From contig NZ_LOHE01000056.1 in assembly GCF_001559865.1 (NCBI RefSeq), positions 1-64,000 of the forward strand: a stretch of 64,000 nucleotides of DNA, given 5' to 3'. This DNA comes from Abyssisolibacter fermentans (GTDB taxonomy: Bacteria > Bacillota > Clostridia > Tissierellales > MCWD3). Position numbers and translations under genes: made by a program. Below are positions 7,547-16,662 of the stretch, one piece after another (the stretch's first letter is position 1; each line of letters starts with the position of its first letter). The notes beneath the pieces were generated by a model. That model made no database searches. It saw only the letters and a program-made list of their open reading frames with translations, and was not told the DNA's origin.

Positions 7547-8182
7547 TTATAGAGGCTTTGTTTTAGGATTAACAAAATTTTCGACATTTTGATATACTCC
7601 ATCAGTTCCAACAAATAAAATTATATCATTCTCTTTAAAGGCTAAATGAGGTCCTGGAGATATTATTAAATTTTTCGTTCTTTTTATGCCAATAATAGTT
7701 GCTTTGGTTTTTTGCCAAAAATTTGTACTTGAAATTGTGTTTTCAATAATTGGACTGTCTTTTAAAATTTCAAGCTCAAAAGGATAAATTAATCCTATAT
7801 TCTTTAATTGATATGAATAATCTATTATTGATTGTATATTTTCATTTATATTTTTTTCTAATTCTAGTTTTTCTAATATTAGTTTATTGGTTTCATCTTT
7901 CAACTTAGCTACATGATCTTTTGTTTTAAAATTTTGTATAAACTGATAAGCTTGTTCTTTGCTAATTATAGAAATACCACTTTTCTCAGTTACATTAACA
8001 ACATTCATATCTTTTAAAAGAGCAATGGATCTACGAATTGTTTCAGGAGACACATTATATTTACTTGCTAAAGTTGATCTACCACTAACCTTGCTACCCT
8101 CTTTCATATCTCCATTGTAAATGCTATAAGCTATATCCAAAGCTATCTTAATATACTTAGGTGTTACATGTTTTTTTTTCAT
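7547..8182 (-). CDS. busR: BusR-like transcriptional regulator (GntR winged helix + RCK_C/TrkA_C domain)
   Basis: Repressor predicted to control compatible-solute uptake. Residues 10-75 are a GntR-type winged helix (GSKVSGRSTLASKYNVSPET then IRRSIALLKDMNVVNV). Residues 90-130 are Lys/Glu/Leu-rich and probably coiled coil. Residues 140-205 match an RCK_C domain (ATIIGIKRTKNLIISPGPHL, then FKENDIILFVGT). This is the BusR architecture of lactococci and streptococci, where the RCK_C domain binds c-di-AMP and the protein represses betaine uptake. The gene is divergent from opuCA, and the shared intergenic region holds inverted repeats that fit an operator. The c-di-AMP response is inferred from the family. 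Confidence 0.82.
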   Translation of the reverse strand: MKKKHVTPKYIKIALDIAYSIYNGDMKEGSKVSGRSTLASKYNVSPETIRRSIALLKDMNVVNVTEKSGISIISKEQAYQFIQNFKTKDHVAKLKDETNKLILEKLELEKNINENIQSIIDYSYQLKNIGLIYPFELEILKDSPIIENTISSTNFWQKTKATIIGIKRTKNLIISPGPHLAFKENDIILFVGTDGVYQNVENFVNPKTKPL

Positions 8183-8214
8183 TTATTAAGGTCTCCTTTT
8201 TGTTTTATATCAAT

Positions 8215-8243
8215 ATTTTACAAAATAAATGAGTTTATATCAA
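8215..8243 (-). promoter_or_regulatory. Sigma-A promoter of busR
   Basis: On the minus strand TTGATA (8238-8243), a 17-bp spacer and TAAAAT (8215-8220) precede the busR ribosome site AAAAAGGAGACC. It faces away from the opuC promoter. Confidence 0.65.
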
Positions 8244-8257
8244 GAGATAGACGAAAT

Positions 8258-8332
8258 TTTACATCTGACAACTTATATGGTATAATGAGAATGTCACATA
8301 AAACAACTCATAAAATCACACAAGTTGTCAGA
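8258..8332 (+). promoter_or_regulatory. opuC promoter with inverted-repeat operator
   Basis: TTTACA (8258-8263), 17 bp and TATAAT (8281-8286) form a promoter for opuCA. An 11-bp half-site TCTGACAACTT (8264-8274) fills the spacer. Its exact inverse AAGTTGTCAGA lies at 8322-8332, and a third partial copy ACAACTCAT at 8303-8311. A repressor bound here would occlude the promoter, so BusR-like control is a sound inference. The wide spacing would suit a multimeric regulator. Confidence 0.65.
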
Positions 8333-8517
8333 GTATTTTATTCCAACCAATAAGATTGCAATTTGTCGGTAATATTATCAATCTAATATTTTTTAATAAT
8401 ATAATTATTATGATAATTTTATGGCTAATATATTAGTCTATTTTAATGCAATTAATTATAATATAAATTATTAATTGCATAAATTACAGTGAAGTTTTTG
8501 AAAGTAGGAGGTAATAA

Positions 8518-9651
8518 ATGATAAAATTCGAGAATGTATCTAAAACATATAATAATGGATTTAAGGCAATTAAAAATTTAAATCTTCATATAAAAAAAGG
8601 AGAAATATTTGTACTGATTGGACCAAGTGGCTGTGGCAAAACTACTACAATGAAAATGATTAATAGACTTATAGAATTGACAGAGGGAGCAATTTATATA
8701 AATGGAAAATCTATATATGAACAAGATGTTGTAGAGTTAAGAAGAAATATAGGTTATGTGATACAGCAAATTGGACTATTACCACATATGACAATTGCAG
8801 AAAATGTAGCACTAGTACCTAAATTAAAAAAACAAGATAAAAAAATATATACAGATAAAGTTGATGAATTATTAAATATGGTAGGTTTAGATCCAAAGAT
8901 ATATAGTAATAAATATCCTAGTGAACTTAGTGGAGGACAGCAACAAAGAATAGGAGTAATTAGAGCTTTAGCGGCAGATCCTCCAATTATCCTTATGGAC
9001 GAGCCCTTTAGTGCTTTAGATCCTATAAGTCGTGAGCAATTACAAAATGAACTTATTAAGTTACAAGTTGCTATACAAAAAACTATAGTATTTGTTACAC
9101 ATGATATGGATGAAGCTTTAAAAATTGCTGATAGGATATGTATTATGAAAGAGGGACAGATTGTACAATTGTGTACGCCAGACAAACTAATAAGGCACCC
9201 AGCAAATAGTTTCGTAAGGGATTTTATTGGAGAACATAGATTAAAGCAAGCATCAAAACAAAATCTACCCGAATTAAAAAATATCATTACTAAACCAATT
9301 GTAGCAACTGAAGATAAAGATCTAATAAAAGCTATGAAAATGCTATACAAGAATAAATGTGAATACATTGTAATCGTGGACAAATATTACAAATTTATAG
9401 GCATTGTAAAAGCTTGGGATATCTATAATAATTGCAAAAACAAAGATATGATATTGAAAGATATAATGAAAACAGACGTTCATAAGTTAAGTATTAATAG
9501 AAAATTAGAGCATGCTATAGAAATCTTAAGTAAAACTGATAGTGGGTGTTTACCTGTTGTAGGAGAAAATGAAAAATTTAAGGGCATTATTACAAATGAT
9601 ATTATAGTAAAAGTATTGACAGATAGAATTATTGAAAGGAGAGCTATATGA
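8518..9651 (+). CDS. opuCA: Glycine betaine/carnitine/choline ABC transporter ATP-binding protein with CBS domains
   Basis: ATPase of an osmoprotectant importer, 377 residues. The nucleotide-binding domain spans 1-240: Walker A GPSGCGKTTT near 37, Q-loop YVIQQIGLLPHM, signature LSGGQQQR, Walker B IILMDEPFSAL, H-loop VTHDMDEAL. Two CBS motifs occupy about 255-370 (YIVIVDKYYKFIGIVKAWD, GCLPVVGENEKFKGIIT). In Listeria OpuCA the CBS pair binds c-di-AMP and shuts the transporter, so a double c-di-AMP control together with BusR is plausible here. The ribosome site is GTAGGAGG. The stop overlaps the permease start by 4 bp. Confidence 0.92.
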   Translation: MIKFENVSKTYNNGFKAIKNLNLHIKKGEIFVLIGPSGCGKTTTMKMINRLIELTEGAIYINGKSIYEQDVVELRRNIGYVIQQIGLLPHMTIAENVALVPKLKKQDKKIYTDKVDELLNMVGLDPKIYSNKYPSELSGGQQQRIGVIRALAADPPIILMDEPFSALDPISREQLQNELIKLQVAIQKTIVFVTHDMDEALKIADRICIMKEGQIVQLCTPDKLIRHPANSFVRDFIGEHRLKQASKQNLPELKNIITKPIVATEDKDLIKAMKMLYKNKCEYIVIVDKYYKFIGIVKAWDIYNNCKNKDMILKDIMKTDVHKLSINRKLEHAIEILSKTDSGCLPVVGENEKFKGIITNDIIVKVLTDRIIERRAI

Positions 9652-10304
9652 TAGAAGGAGTAAATTTAAATTCAATAATAAAGACAATGACAAATAGATG
9701 GCCTGATATATTATTATGTTTAGGGCAGCATTTAAAATTAACTTTAATCGCTTTAATTTGTGCTATTGTAATTGCAGTTCCACTTGGTATATATCTAACT
9801 AGGCACAAACGATTTGCTGATACAGTAATAGGTATAACTGCTATATTTCAAACAATACCAAGCGTTGCTTTATTAGGATTTATGATCCCAATATTAGGAA
9901 TAGGAACATTGCCAGCTATTGTTGCATTAACTATATATGGATTATTACCTATTCTTCGTAACACGTATACTGGAATTATGGGTGTAGATAAGTCTTCGAT
10001 TGAAGCTGGGAGAGGTATGGGTATGACTTCTAAGCAGATTTTGTTTATGGTTCAGATTCCTTTAGCCTCAACAATAATAATGGCAGGAATAAGAACAGCC
10101 GCAGTATTAATCGTAGGGGTTGCTACATTGGCTTCTTTAATTGGAGCAGGAGGTCTAGGAGAGTTAATTTTTAGAGGTATAGCTTCGGTTGATTCAGTAT
10201 TAATATTATTTGGTGCTGTACCAGCGGCCATTCTTGCTATTGGTATAGATTTTATTTTAAAGAAGTTAGAGACTAAAGCAACTCCTCGTGGACTTAAAAA
10301 CTAA
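9648..10304 (+). CDS. opuCB: Osmoprotectant ABC transporter permease
   Basis: Membrane permease of the OpuC-type importer, 218 residues with about five to six membrane segments. The BPD_transp_1 EAA-like loop is visible as EAGRGMGMTSKQILFMVQIP near residues 120-140. The N-terminus (MTNRWPDILLCLGQHLKLTL) matches OpuCB/OpuCD. It overlaps opuCA by 4 bp. Typical OpuC loci carry two permease genes around the binding protein. Here there is only one, so it presumably forms a homodimer. Confidence 0.9.
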   Translation: MIEGVNLNSIIKTMTNRWPDILLCLGQHLKLTLIALICAIVIAVPLGIYLTRHKRFADTVIGITAIFQTIPSVALLGFMIPILGIGTLPAIVALTIYGLLPILRNTYTGIMGVDKSSIEAGRGMGMTSKQILFMVQIPLASTIIMAGIRTAAVLIVGVATLASLIGAGGLGELIFRGIASVDSVLILFGAVPAAILAIGIDFILKKLETKATPRGLKN

Positions 10305-10329
10305 AAAAATATAAAGGAGGATATATGGT

Positions 10330-11214
10330 ATGAAGAAATTTATTTTATTTTTAAGTATAGCAATTATGTCTTTATCTATAGTTGCTTGTGGTAAAAATGA
10401 TAAAGAAATAGTTATAGGTGGTAAAGAGGTTTCAGAGCAAGATATTTTAGTAAATATTATGGCAGAACTTATAGAAAATAAAACGGATATTAAAGTAGTA
10501 AGAAAACCGTTTTTAGGTGGAACACATATTTGTGATAAAGCTATGGCTTCGGGTGATTTGGATATATATCCCGAATACACAGGAACTGCATTAGTGAGTG
10601 TACTTAATGAAAAAGTTTTAAAAGATCCTGATGAAGTATATGAAAAAGTTAAGGAAAGGTATGAAAAGGAAAAAAATATTGTATGGCTTAAACCTTTTGG
10701 ATTTAATAATACTTATGCTCTACTTATGAAAGAATCAAAAGCAAAAGAGCTTGGAATAAAAAATCTAAGTGATTTATCAAAACAAGCTTCAAATCTAGTT
10801 TTGGCAGCAGGACAGGAATTTTTAGAAAGGGCAGATGGGTATGATGGTTTAAAGGAAGTTTATAGTATTGAATTCAAAGATACAAAAAGCATGGATTTAG
10901 GCTTAACATATGTTGCTGTCAGAGATAACAAAGTAGATATTAACTCAGCTCACTCAACTGATGGGAGAATTAAAGCTTTTAAATTAATTGCTTTAGAGGA
11001 TGATAAGCAATTCTTTCCACCGTATTATGCAGCACCAATTATACGAAAAGAAACATTAGATAAATATCCTGAATTAAAAAATGTTTTAAATTTATTAGAT
11101 TCCAAAATTAGCAATGAAATAATGTCAGATTTAAATGCAAAAGTTGATATTGATAGAGTAGATGCTAAAGAAGTAGCTAAAGAATGGTTAAAAGAACAAG
11201 GATTAATAGATTAA
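10330..11214 (+). CDS. opuCC: Osmoprotectant ABC transporter substrate-binding lipoprotein
   Basis: Lipid-anchored receptor for betaine, carnitine or a related quaternary amine. A 20-residue signal ends in the lipobox SIVAC with Cys20. The mature OpuAC-type domain shows IVIGGKEVSEQDILVNIMAE, GDLDIYPEYTGTAL, WLKPFGFNNTYALLM and RDNKVDINSAHSTDGRI. Length (294) is usual. AAAGGAGG precedes the ATG. It is the last gene of the opuC operon; 86 bp separate it from the cupin gene and no clear terminator lies between. Confidence 0.9.
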   Translation: MKKFILFLSIAIMSLSIVACGKNDKEIVIGGKEVSEQDILVNIMAELIENKTDIKVVRKPFLGGTHICDKAMASGDLDIYPEYTGTALVSVLNEKVLKDPDEVYEKVKERYEKEKNIVWLKPFGFNNTYALLMKESKAKELGIKNLSDLSKQASNLVLAAGQEFLERADGYDGLKEVYSIEFKDTKSMDLGLTYVAVRDNKVDINSAHSTDGRIKAFKLIALEDDKQFFPPYYAAPIIRKETLDKYPELKNVLNLLDSKISNEIMSDLNAKVDIDRVDAKEVAKEWLKEQGLID

Positions 11215-11300
11215 GCAGGATTAAAAATTTCCTGTATTCTAAAAATACCTTGCTAATATAATGAATTTCATGGTATTTTAAGATTATAGGAGGTGGTAAA

Positions 11301-11648
11301 ATGATAATTTCTCATGAAAGAAATGTTGAAGGGAAAAAGATAGTTGGTGACAATGCTAAAAATGTTTTAATGAAAGCAGTAATCTCACCTGATGAAGGAT
11401 GGGATGGATATGTTATGAGAATATTTGAACTTGAAAAAGATGGGTTTACTCCAAAACATACACACCCTTGGCCACATATTAATTACATTATAGAAGGTGA
11501 AGGATTATTATACTTGGATGGAAATGAAAATAAAGTAGAAGCAGGTTCTTTTGCATATGTTCCTTCTGATGAATTGCATCAATTCAGAAACACTGGAGAA
11601 AAAATACTAAAATTTATATGTATTGTTCCTGAAGAAGGTCATAAATAA
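11301..11648 (+). CDS. Small cupin-domain protein
   Basis: Single-domain cupin of 115 residues. Motif 1 is GFTPKHTHPWPHINYIIEGE (about 51-70), with metal-ligand type His residues and a trailing Glu. Motif 2 is SFAYVPSDELHQFRNTG (about 86-102), with the last His ligand. Such proteins bind a metal and may act as isomerases, dioxygenases or sensors; the reaction cannot be assigned. It has a good AGGAGGTGG ribosome site. It may be read through from opuC, but no functional link is visible. Confidence 0.8.
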   Translation: MIISHERNVEGKKIVGDNAKNVLMKAVISPDEGWDGYVMRIFELEKDGFTPKHTHPWPHINYIIEGEGLLYLDGNENKVEAGSFAYVPSDELHQFRNTGEKILKFICIVPEEGHK

Positions 11649-11654
11649 AAAAGA

Positions 11655-11845
11655 AGGTGTCTTAAAATGACGAAATTCAGAGTTTTTGAAATATTTCACG
11701 GCTAATCATGAAGAGAGAACAAAAAACTATGATTTCTTATGAATCACTTATTCCTAGGAACGAAGTGAGTAATAAGCTACATCATAGTATGCTATTAGCC
11801 TTTGAAAAATTCAATGCCTTGAATTTCATTTATTTTAAAACACCT
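11655..11845. repeat. 191-bp imperfect palindrome with a family-A repeat core
   Basis: AGGTGTCTTAAAATGACG at the left end is answered by CATTTATTTTAAAACACCT at the right. Inside, AAATTCA/TGAATTT, TTTTTGAA/TTGAAAAA and GGCTAAT/ATTAGCC also pair in order. The core (about 11707-11775) carries the motif seen elsewhere in this window: AGAGAAC, CTATGATTT, GAATCACTTATTCCTAGGAA, GAAGTGAGTA. It looks like a small mobile element or composite of two. Confidence 0.6.
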
Positions 11846-11846
11846 G

Positions 11847-11886
11847 TAACTATCTCTAAACACATTTTGAGATAGTTATTTTTTAT
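11847..11886. terminator. Terminator between converging cupin and HD-GYP genes
   Basis: AACTATCTC pairs with GAGATAGTT and the plus strand continues in a T-run. Its position just after the HD-GYP stop on the opposite strand suits termination of rightward transcription, and possibly of both directions. Confidence 0.65.
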
Positions 11887-12998
11887 TCTTCAGGAATTTG
11901 ATATTCAATATTTTTGATTACAATATTTGTTTCTTTCATCAAGTCAATATCTTGTTTAGGTCCGCCCCATACAACGGCAACAAAAGGTCTTAGTGGAAAT
12001 CTTTCATGAATATTTTTAATAGTAGCAATTTTACCGTTACTTAATCTTACTAAACTTCCTATTGGATATGGTATTATTTTACTAATGAATATTTTGACCA
12101 TATCAAAATCAAAACTGGTACCTCCTCCAGCCATTAAATATTCTATAGCAGCATTTGGAGGCATTGCTAATCTATATGGTCTATCAGAAGTTAGAGCATC
12201 ATATACATCGGCAATAGTTACTATCCTAGCAAGTTTATTTATATCATTTCTAACTAGCGATTGAGGATAACCTGTACCATCATATTTTTCATGATGATGA
12301 AGGGCTATAATTCTAGCTTTACCTGATATATTAGAACAATCTTTAAGATAATCATAGCCTATTTGAGGATGAGTTTTAACAATATCAAACTCTTCTTTAG
12401 TAAGAGGTCCATTTTTTTGAAGTATTTCTTTTGGAATCATTGTCTTTCCAATATCATGTAATATAGCGCCCAGACACAAATCTCTTAAATCAGACTTATT
12501 TAAATTAAGAGATATTCCAAGTATTAATGAAAGGACAGCTACGTTAATAGAATGTTGTAGTGTATAAGCATCATTACTTTTAATATCAACAAGGTTAATT
12601 AATATGTCTTTATTTGACAGTATTTCGTCAAGTATTTCTTCTGAAATTTTTGAGAGATTATTAATATGTTGTCTTCGTTCATTATTAAAACGATTTTTGA
12701 CAGATGAATTTAAAATACTATTATTTTGTTTATTATTGTATTGTCTAAAATGATTAAAGGTACTTTTTATACTTGATAAAGCTTGATTTCTCAGTTCTGG
12801 CCTGATAACATCTTTTAATTCTTCATCAGAATATTCATCAAGTACATAAACAGAATGAATTCCAATCTGTTTTATTCTTTTTTTTATTTTTGGAGTGAGA
12901 GTAGCTCCTTTTTTAAGTAATATTCTACCTTCATTATCATATACATGTTTTCCTAATATTGAATTATCCTTTGCGTAAACTATTGGTAAGAATCTCAT
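11883..12998 (-). CDS. HD-GYP domain phosphodiesterase
   Basis: Probable cyclic-di-GMP phosphodiesterase, 371 residues, no membrane segment. The N-terminal 60 residues (LLKKGATLTPKIKKRIKQIG) resemble the DUF3391/HD-GYP-associated N-domain. Residues 70-120 are Asn/Gln-rich linker. The HD-GYP core holds His149, HDIGK at 181-185, His210 in THPQIGYDYL, HHH at 234-236, GTGYP at 241-245 and IADVYDALTSDRPYR. All metal and GYP residues are present, so activity is likely. About 90 residues follow the core. It is monocistronic with AGAGGGG upstream. An EAL protein lies at 19588. Confidence 0.9.
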   Translation of the reverse strand: MRFLPIVYAKDNSILGKHVYDNEGRILLKKGATLTPKIKKRIKQIGIHSVYVLDEYSDEELKDVIRPELRNQALSSIKSTFNHFRQYNNKQNNSILNSSVKNRFNNERRQHINNLSKISEEILDEILSNKDILINLVDIKSNDAYTLQHSINVAVLSLILGISLNLNKSDLRDLCLGAILHDIGKTMIPKEILQKNGPLTKEEFDIVKTHPQIGYDYLKDCSNISGKARIIALHHHEKYDGTGYPQSLVRNDINKLARIVTIADVYDALTSDRPYRLAMPPNAAIEYLMAGGGTSFDFDMVKIFISKIIPYPIGSLVRLSNGKIATIKNIHERFPLRPFVAVVWGGPKQDIDLMKETNIVIKNIEYQIPEE

Positions 12999-13253
12999 AA
13001 ATTACCCCTCTTTTTTCATTTCTATTTCTTATTTTAACATATATTTATTGGTTATATATAATTTTTTTACATAATATATTAAAAAATATATACTTTGACC
13101 TATAAAAACTTTTAAATTTGATATATAGTCATTTTATAAAACTAGAACACTTTAAATAATTGATAATAAATGTTAGCATTGCTATAACGGTTAATATGGT
13201 ATAGACTATATATTAAATTTAATCATACTAGGTAAAGAGGAGTGATTAGAAAA

Positions 13254-14342
13254 TTGGAAACGACATTTGAATGTAATTTTGCATTTGATATATTAGATGG
13301 AATGATAGACTGGGTAAGGGTTGTAAGTATTGAAGGTAAAGTAATATATGCTAATAAAACACTAGTAAAAGATATAGGTGAATCAATAATTGGTTCTAAA
13401 TGTTATACATTATTATGCAAGGATGATAAATGTAAAAATTGTATATCCAAAAAGACAATAGAAACTGGTATGTCTCATACTAAAGAGGAAGCTGTTGAAG
13501 ATAAAATATTTTCTGTAAAAAGTTCTCCTATAAGAGATGAAAAGGGTAATATATATGCAGCTGTTGAAGTTTTTAGAGACATTACAAAGCAGAAAAATCT
13601 TGAAGAACAGATTACAAGTGAAAATATAAAAATGGAGAACGATATTGAATTTGCAATGTTATTGCAACAAAAAATACTTCCACATAAAGGAGAATTTAGT
13701 TCTATTAAAGTAGATTATATCTATGAACCATCTAAACATTTAAGTGGAGACATCTTTGATATTTTTGAAATTGATGATAGGTATTTAGGAGTATATATAA
13801 GTGATGTAGTTGGACATGGTGTAACTGCATCAATGATGACAATGTTTATTAGGCAGACGATGAGAGCTATAAAAGATGTTCATAAGAGGCCCGCAGATGC
13901 ATTGAGCGAGTTGCATAAAAGTTTTGTGCAGCTGAGGTTAGATGATGATAAATATTTTACAATCTTCTATGGTATAATAGATAAAGTTGAAAAAGTTTTT
14001 ACTTATACTAATGCTGGGCATAATTGTATACCTGTTTTAATAAAAGATGATAGGATAATATTATTAGAGATGCAAGGATATCCTATTACTAATTTATTTG
14101 ATAATATAGAATATAAAGAAAAAAATATTGATTTAGCTAAAGGAGATAGCCTTTTACTATACACAGATGGTATAATAGAAGCTAAAAATGAACAGGATGA
14201 ATTGCTTGGATTTGAAAAATTCATTGAGATAATAAAAGAAAATAAAAATGACAAAATATTAGATATAATACAAAATAAAATGAGACAATTACGCTATGTT
14301 AATAAGCAAGATGATTTAGCTATTTTAAAAGTTAAATTTTAA
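13254..14342 (+). CDS. PAS domain - PP2C (SpoIIE/RsbU-type) serine phosphatase
   Basis: Signalling phosphatase. An N-terminal PAS domain (about 10-115) contains a Cys-rich insertion, SKCYTLLCKDDKCKNCISKK, that could bind metal or sense redox. A short coiled linker follows (EEQITSENIKMENDIEFAML). The PP2C domain runs from about 130 to 360: LSGDIFDIFEIDDRYLGVYI, SDVVGHGVTASMMT, FTYTNAGHN, LLLYTDGIIEAKN. Metal-ligand Asp residues are present. Relatives dephosphorylate anti-sigma antagonists; no partner is encoded nearby. TTG at 13254 is preferred because GAGGAG ends 11 bp upstream; GTG at 13242 overlaps that site. Confidence 0.83.
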   Translation: METTFECNFAFDILDGMIDWVRVVSIEGKVIYANKTLVKDIGESIIGSKCYTLLCKDDKCKNCISKKTIETGMSHTKEEAVEDKIFSVKSSPIRDEKGNIYAAVEVFRDITKQKNLEEQITSENIKMENDIEFAMLLQQKILPHKGEFSSIKVDYIYEPSKHLSGDIFDIFEIDDRYLGVYISDVVGHGVTASMMTMFIRQTMRAIKDVHKRPADALSELHKSFVQLRLDDDKYFTIFYGIIDKVEKVFTYTNAGHNCIPVLIKDDRIILLEMQGYPITNLFDNIEYKEKNIDLAKGDSLLLYTDGIIEAKNEQDELLGFEKFIEIIKENKNDKILDIIQNKMRQLRYVNKQDDLAILKVKF

Positions 14343-14393
14343 TTCATATAATAATCTTGGTATAAATAAATATTTTAAGCAGGAGGGAATTTC

Positions 14394-15746
14394 ATGAAAA
14401 AAATAGCTGTAAATTATAAAAATTCATTAATATGTGATGAAGAGTTTGAATATATGGCACATTTAGTATCTTCTTCTCATAAAAAACTTCATCAGGATGT
14501 TGATAAAGAAAACTCATATTTAGGTTGGGTAAATTATCCGATTCAATATAGTACTAATTTATTAAATAAAATAAATAGTGCTGCTAGTAAAATTAAAAAG
14601 AATTCAGATGCATTTATAGTCATAGGTATTGGAGGATCATATTTGGGTACTAGAGCAGGTGTATCTGCTTTAAAACACAGTTTTTTTAATATGTTACCTA
14701 GGGCTCGAAGACAAGCACCTGAGATTTATTATGCAGGTAATAACTTAAGTGCTACATATATTAATCATCTACTTGATGTAGTGAAGGACAAGGATATAAG
14801 TATAAATGTTATTTCAAAATCAGGTACAACTACAGAAACAGCAGTCGTTTTTAGAATTATTAAAGATTTGATGAAGGAAAAATATAGTGAAGATGAGTTA
14901 AAAGATAGAATTTTCATAACTACGGACAAGGATAGTGGAGCATTAAGAACATTAGCATCTTTAGAAGGGTTTGAATCTTTTGTAATACCAAGTGACATAG
15001 GTGGAAGATTTTCTATTTTAACACCTGTAGGATTACTACCAATGGCTGTTTCGGGTATAAATATCAATGAAATCTTGAAAGGTGCTAAAGATGCCTTTGA
15101 AGAATATAATAATGATAATTTAATGGAAAATGATTGCTATAGATATGCTGCAATAAGAAATATAATGTATAATAAAGGTAAATATATTGAAATCTTAGCA
15201 AATTACGAACCATCACTACATTATTTGAGCGAATGGTGGAAGCAATTATTTGGAGAAAGTGAAGGAAAAGATAATAAGGGTATTTTTCCAGCTTCAGTTG
15301 ATTTGACTACTGATTTGCATTCATTGGGTCAATATATTCAAGAGGGAAGACGAGATATATTTGAAACTGTAATAAAAATAGACGACATGAAATCAGATAT
15401 TGTAATACAAAGCGATGAAGAGAATTTAGATGGTTTAAACTATCTAGCTTCAAAAAAATTAAGTTATATAAACAAAATGGCTATGGAAGGAACTAACATA
15501 GCGCATTTGGATGGCGGTTGTCCTAATATAACAATAGAAGTACCTAGAATGAATGAATATTATTTTGGTAATCTTATATATTTCTTTGAAAAAGCATGTG
15601 CTATAAGTGGTATTTTATCAGGTGTAAATCCATTTAATCAACCCGGGGTTGAAGCGTATAAGAAAAATATGTTTGCGTTATTAGGCAAAAAAGGCTTTGA
15701 AGATTTAAAACAAAAACTTAATAATAGAATGAATAACAATATATAA
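14394..15746 (+). CDS. pgi: Glucose-6-phosphate isomerase
   Basis: Interconverts glucose-6-phosphate and fructose-6-phosphate in glycolysis. Length (450) is that of the Firmicutes type. Visible are the sugar-binding IGIGGSYLGTRAG (about 77-90), SKSGTTTETA (about 141-150), the catalytic loop QLFGESEGKDNKGIFPAS (about 285-302) and the C-terminal NPFNQPGVEAYKKNMFALLG. It has a strong AGCAGGAGGG ribosome site and its own terminator directly after the stop. It appears monocistronic. Confidence 0.95.
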   Translation: MKKIAVNYKNSLICDEEFEYMAHLVSSSHKKLHQDVDKENSYLGWVNYPIQYSTNLLNKINSAASKIKKNSDAFIVIGIGGSYLGTRAGVSALKHSFFNMLPRARRQAPEIYYAGNNLSATYINHLLDVVKDKDISINVISKSGTTTETAVVFRIIKDLMKEKYSEDELKDRIFITTDKDSGALRTLASLEGFESFVIPSDIGGRFSILTPVGLLPMAVSGININEILKGAKDAFEEYNNDNLMENDCYRYAAIRNIMYNKGKYIEILANYEPSLHYLSEWWKQLFGESEGKDNKGIFPASVDLTTDLHSLGQYIQEGRRDIFETVIKIDDMKSDIVIQSDEENLDGLNYLASKKLSYINKMAMEGTNIAHLDGGCPNITIEVPRMNEYYFGNLIYFFEKACAISGILSGVNPFNQPGVEAYKKNMFALLGKKGFEDLKQKLNNRMNNNI

Positions 15747-15771
15747 GACCGCTAATAGCGGTCTTTATTTT
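15745..15771 (+). terminator. Terminator of pgi
   Basis: AAGACCGC and GCGGTCTT form a perfect 8-bp stem around TAATA and are followed by a T-rich tract. The stem begins within the stop codon. Confidence 0.9.
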
Positions 15772-15784
15772 ATAATAAGAATGT

Positions 15785-16330
15785 TCTACTTTTTCAATAA
15801 GAGTTAAAAAAATAGATAGTAGTTAGGATCAACCTTTGAAGTAAGTGTAGCTCAATGTTTGTGGGTTGAAGGCATACAAGACATTTTTTTTACTCGGAGA
15901 TGCCTAAATTTTTATGATAATATAAAGATGAAAAAATATAGGCATCAATGTCGTGGTCAAAAAATGTCATGTAGCTTCTAAAGGATTTAATGGTTTGATT
16001 TCTTTAGGGTCAGACGTTGTGAGTGTGTTGTCAGAAAAAACGGTTAGATACATTACCAAATGGAGAGGGGCACGAATCTGAGAATCTTTGCTGGTTCCTG
16101 TAAAGAAGCAATTTTTTTCATTTTATAGAAGCGCTGAAAAAAGTGCTTCTTAAAAGTCACCTACAAAGAAACCTCAGATTGAGCCCTAGTGAATTTGTTG
16201 GTTGAAACAGTTACTAGAGCAGTTGGTTACTGTTTGACTAGAGTAGATGTGATTAGAAAATATGTATATGAGTAACCAAGATTAACGCGGCGTATGCTGT
16301 TTATTGTTCTTTTAAGGCACACATTTCTAT
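15785..16330. repeat. Dispersed hairpin repeat B, copy 2, in a long gene-free stretch
   Basis: GATGCCTAAATTTTT (15899-15913) pairs with AAAAAATATAGGCATC (15931-15946). The flanks align with the copy at 7262-7530. One stem base pair is G-C in one copy and C-G in the other. The sequence on to about 16330 has scattered short frames with many stops and could be the wreck of a transposase gene, but I recognise no motif. No intact ORF lies between 15747 and 17110. Confidence 0.45.
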
Positions 16331-16662
16331 AAGTTAGAGGAGAGAATTTATTGATTAAGGTGTTGGAGAATATATCTTTAATAGATTTTTATATTTAACT
16401 ATATATGAATGAACATATAATTAAATGAATATATATTTATATAGGGTTAAATCAAAAAAGTAATTATTGTAAACATACTACAAACATGATACAATATATA
16501 CAAGCAATAACACATAATACCACTCATTATTATCAACATTATCATTTCTTAAATTAGTATCATAATTTATTTTAACAAACTTACCTAAGTTTAATAACTA
16601 TTCAAAATCAAATCCAAGACTTAATGTATTTAAACATAAAATCAACAATATTTTCAAAATGA

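Noticed and set aside
8754-9383. 209-codon minus-strand frame
   Set aside because: Antisense shadow of opuCA with no ribosome site or family features.
15950-16270. Transposase pseudogene
   Set aside because: Short frames rich in stops exist, but no transposase motif could be recognised in any frame, so only a repeat is called.
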